From positions 1-64,000 of the forward strand of contig JABZFP010000018.1 of the NCBI GenBank assembly GCA_014237395.1: a DNA stretch of 64,000 nucleotides, read 5' to 3'. Numbering within the stretch: the stretch's first letter is position 1; each line of letters starts with the position of its first letter. The DNA comes from Desulfobacteraceae bacterium (GTDB lineage: Bacteria; Desulfobacterota; Desulfobacteria; Desulfobacterales; UBA5852). The translations under genes and the position numbers were made by a program. The notes under the pieces are model-generated. The model was not told the origin of the DNA. It ran no database searches and worked only from the letters and a program-made list of their open reading frames with translations. Shown here in pieces: positions 62,271 to 64,000 of this stretch.

Positions 62271-62287
62271 AGCACAAATGATGCCAG
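62271..62287 (-). promoter_or_regulatory. Sigma-54 promoter of pspA
   Basis: Minus strand CTGGCATCATTTGTGCT has the required GG-N10-GC spacing and matches the YTGGCA element fully and TTGC in three of four bases. It lies 34 bases before the pspA ATG, which leaves a leader of about 20-25 bases with the ribosome site. The AT-rich 62290-62410 stretch between pspA and pspF is where PspF and IHF sites would be expected; no consensus operator was defined. Confidence 0.85.
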
Positions 62288-62416
62288 GAGGTAGTTCGGA
62301 CAATATCCATTATGATTACAGATCGATAGATGTTGACATGGTGCGCCTGTTGATTGTATAGAATTACCAATATTTAGTTATTTTACCAATTTTAAGTTAA
62401 TTTTGCCTTATATGTC

Positions 62417-63439
62417 ATGACGCCATCATCGACCGGTTCAGCAGATCGGGGGGAAGCCCTGGGACAGTCGGAAGCGTTTCTGGATTTCCAGGAACAGCTG
62501 TCCCGCGTTGCCCCGGTCGATCGACCGGTGCTGCTGATCGGCGAGCGGGGAACCGGCAAGGAGCTGGCGGCAAGCCGCCTGCATTACCTGTCCCGGCGAT
62601 GGCAGAGCGTGTTTATCACCCTGAACTGTGCCGCCCTGACCCCGTCCCTGATCGAATCAGAGCTCTTTGGCCACGAAAGAGGGGCTTTTACCGGCGCGCA
62701 GCAGCGTCGGGTCGGGCGTTTCGAGGCCGCCGACAGGGGCACGTTTTTCCTGGATGAAATCGGCGCTATTCCCCTGGAAGCTCAGGAAAAGATCCTCCGT
62801 GTGGTGGAATACGGGCTTTTCGAGCGGGTGGGCAGCGCCTCCCCCGTCGAGGTCGATGTGCGCATTGTCGGCGCCACCAATGCGGATTTGGGCGCAATGG
62901 TCAAGAAGGGCCGCTTCAAACAGGATCTTCTGGACCGCCTGGCCTTCGAAGTGCTTTATCTTCCCCCCCTGCGGGCGCGCCAGGGCGATATTCCGCTGCT
63001 CGCAAACCATTTCGCGGGGTGCATGGCGCTTGAACTGGGCCGGGAAACGATCCCCACGTTCAGTCGGTCGGCCCGCAAAGCCATGGAAAACTACCCCTGG
63101 CCGGGGAATATCAGAGAGCTTAAAAATGTGGTCGAGCGCTCCGTCTATCGCTCGAAGAGTAACCGTCTTGAGGATATCCGATTCGACCCGTTTGAAAGCG
63201 GTTCCCTCCAGACGGTACCGCCCCCCCCGAAGTCTTCCGATCCGCCCGTCCCAACTGCCAGCGAACCCCTGTCAACTCTGCCGCTGAAGTCCGCCGTGGA
63301 ACAGCTCCAACTTGAACGTCTGCAGGAAGGGCTCCGGCTTACCCAGTTCAACCAGCGCAAAGCAGCCGCGCGCCTCGGTTTGACCTATGATCAGTTAAGA
63401 GGGCTCATGCGCAAGTTCGCGGATCGACTGAAGACCTGA
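62417..63439 (+). CDS. pspF: Sigma-54-dependent activator PspF
   Basis: 340 residues. No N-terminal sensory domain; the AAA+ domain begins near residue 8 with Walker [11 protein letters not shown], the sigma-54 contact loop GAFTGA ([20 protein letters not shown]), Walker B-type [20 protein letters not shown] and [18 protein letters not shown] Pro-rich linker of about 35 residues ([17 protein letters not shown]) and a Fis-type HTH end ([20 protein letters not shown]) follow. Acts on the pspA promoter; PspA binding silences it. Confidence 0.95.
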   Translation: MTPSSTGSADRGEALGQSEAFLDFQEQLSRVAPVDRPVLLIGERGTGKELAASRLHYLSRRWQSVFITLNCAALTPSLIESELFGHERGAFTGAQQRRVGRFEAADRGTFFLDEIGAIPLEAQEKILRVVEYGLFERVGSASPVEVDVRIVGATNADLGAMVKKGRFKQDLLDRLAFEVLYLPPLRARQGDIPLLANHFAGCMALELGRETIPTFSRSARKAMENYPWPGNIRELKNVVERSVYRSKSNRLEDIRFDPFESGSLQTVPPPPKSSDPPVPTASEPLSTLPLKSAVEQLQLERLQEGLRLTQFNQRKAAARLGLTYDQLRGLMRKFADRLKT

Positions 63440-63625
63440 GGTGAAGGATCAGCCGCCCTGTTGCAAGCCCCACGCTCATCATTCGCCGACAAAGTGTCCC
63501 GTTATCGATAAATTCACCCGGTGTGGTGCGCTATTGGAAGGAAGGGGGCGTCCACTGGGCTCCGGCATGTTGATGGGTTTCATAGCGAAGGCAGGGCGGC
63601 TGCCTATCATCCCGTCGGCCGACGT

Positions 63626-64000
63626 TCAGCGATCCAGTTCCTGACGCACCGCCCGGCTGATGTTCTCCAATGTATAGGGCTTCTTCAGGTAGCGACCCAC
63701 CCCCAACTCCAACGCGGTCTTGACGCGGTCGGTTTCCGCAAAGCCGCTGGCAATAATGGCTTTCTGGTTCGGCTTGACGGCAAGGATTTCCCGGTAGGTA
63801 TCCAGCCCGTCCATCCCGGGATCCATGATCATATCCAGAATCACCAGGTCCGCATCGTTCTCCTTTAAAAAACTGACGGCTTTTTCTCCGCTGGAAACCG
63901 TCGTCACGGCATAGTTCAGACGGCCCAAAATCCGGGACGCAATTTCCCGCTGTTCCGGAATATCATCCACCACCAGGATGATCTCGTTGCGTCCGCGAAG
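63626..64000 (-). CDS. Response-regulator receiver domain, 5' end cut by the window edge
   Basis: The coding frame runs in from beyond 64000: LRGRNEIILVVDDIPEQREI then the receiver (phosphoacceptor Asp in VILDMIMDPGMDGLDTYREI, Thr/Ser ASGFAETDRV, Lys in RYLKKPYT). The end (ISRAVRQELDR-stop) is just after the receiver. The sequence before the first GTG reads like the linker of a hybrid histidine kinase, so this is probably the C-terminal receiver of a hybrid kinase rather than a stand-alone regulator. Convergent with pspF; 63440-63625 holds no gene. Confidence 0.85.
   Translation of the reverse strand, partial: LRGRNEIILVVDDIPEQREIASRILGRLNYAVTTVSSGEKAVSFLKENDADLVILDMIMDPGMDGLDTYREILAVKPNQKAIIASGFAETDRVKTALELGVGRYLKKPYTLENISRAVRQELDR

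Overview
The window looks like chromosomal DNA from a Gram-negative, anaerobic sulfate-reducer-type bacterium, probably Desulfobacterota near Desulfosarcina/Desulfobacteraceae. This is an inference from gene content: a TatT-containing TRAP transporter, a desulforedoxin-like protein, rubrerythrin, an archaeal-type single-cluster ferredoxin, a QueG-like iron-sulfur protein, a PEP-CTERM protein, a short MetE-like protein and ferredoxin-nitroreductase fusions. No rRNA, tRNA, CRISPR array, integrase or intact insertion sequence was recognised.

Region 1 (1 to about 19.3 kb) is gene-poor and visibly AT-richer between genes. It holds secreted or lipoprotein genes: a PEP-CTERM protein, a double-VOC lipoprotein, a Pro/Arg/His-rich lipoprotein, a lipase-like lipoprotein with a DUF4105 partner, two DUF1254/DUF1214 proteins, a large MscS channel, a TPR regulator-like protein, an OmpA-type lipoprotein, bacteriohemerythrin and an AbrB-like protein. 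It also carries gene debris (C-terminal tails of a hybrid-kinase-like and a DUF1254/1214 protein, and a decayed integration host factor gene), a small membrane ORF split by an in-frame TGA, and a dispersed repeat with six or seven copies, all in one orientation, that I do not see after 19 kb.

Region 2 (19.3 to 49.7 kb) is densely coding housekeeping and envelope DNA: tatT-dctP-dctQ-dctM TRAP operon, two lytic transglycosylases (MltD-like and MltF-like), an MBL hydrolase, an M23 peptidase-like protein, glycogen phosphorylase, YqaA, a desulforedoxin-like protein, a QueG-like protein, an RlmK-like methyltransferase, a TPM pair, TrmO, a DUF882 peptidase-like protein, DinB, YbaK, an enolase-superfamily enzyme with a short MetE-like protein, MenA with a CPBP protease, then rubrerythrin, ferredoxin, flavin reductase and a universal stress protein. 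The oxygen-defence genes (hemerythrin, desulforedoxin-like, rubrerythrin group) suggest an anaerobe facing oxygen. Long imperfect palindromes lie between several genes here.

Region 3 (49.7 to 64 kb) has an acyl-CoA ligase with a MaoC-like protein, the ABC-F ATPase EttA, an unusual protein joining a winged helix, Cys-rich/ferredoxin modules and a SAM methyltransferase, a ferredoxin-nitroreductase, TypA/BipA, two small exported unknowns, and a compact phage-shock system: pspF divergent from pspABC, with a sigma-54 promoter visible upstream of pspA. The right edge cuts a response-regulator/hybrid-kinase gene.
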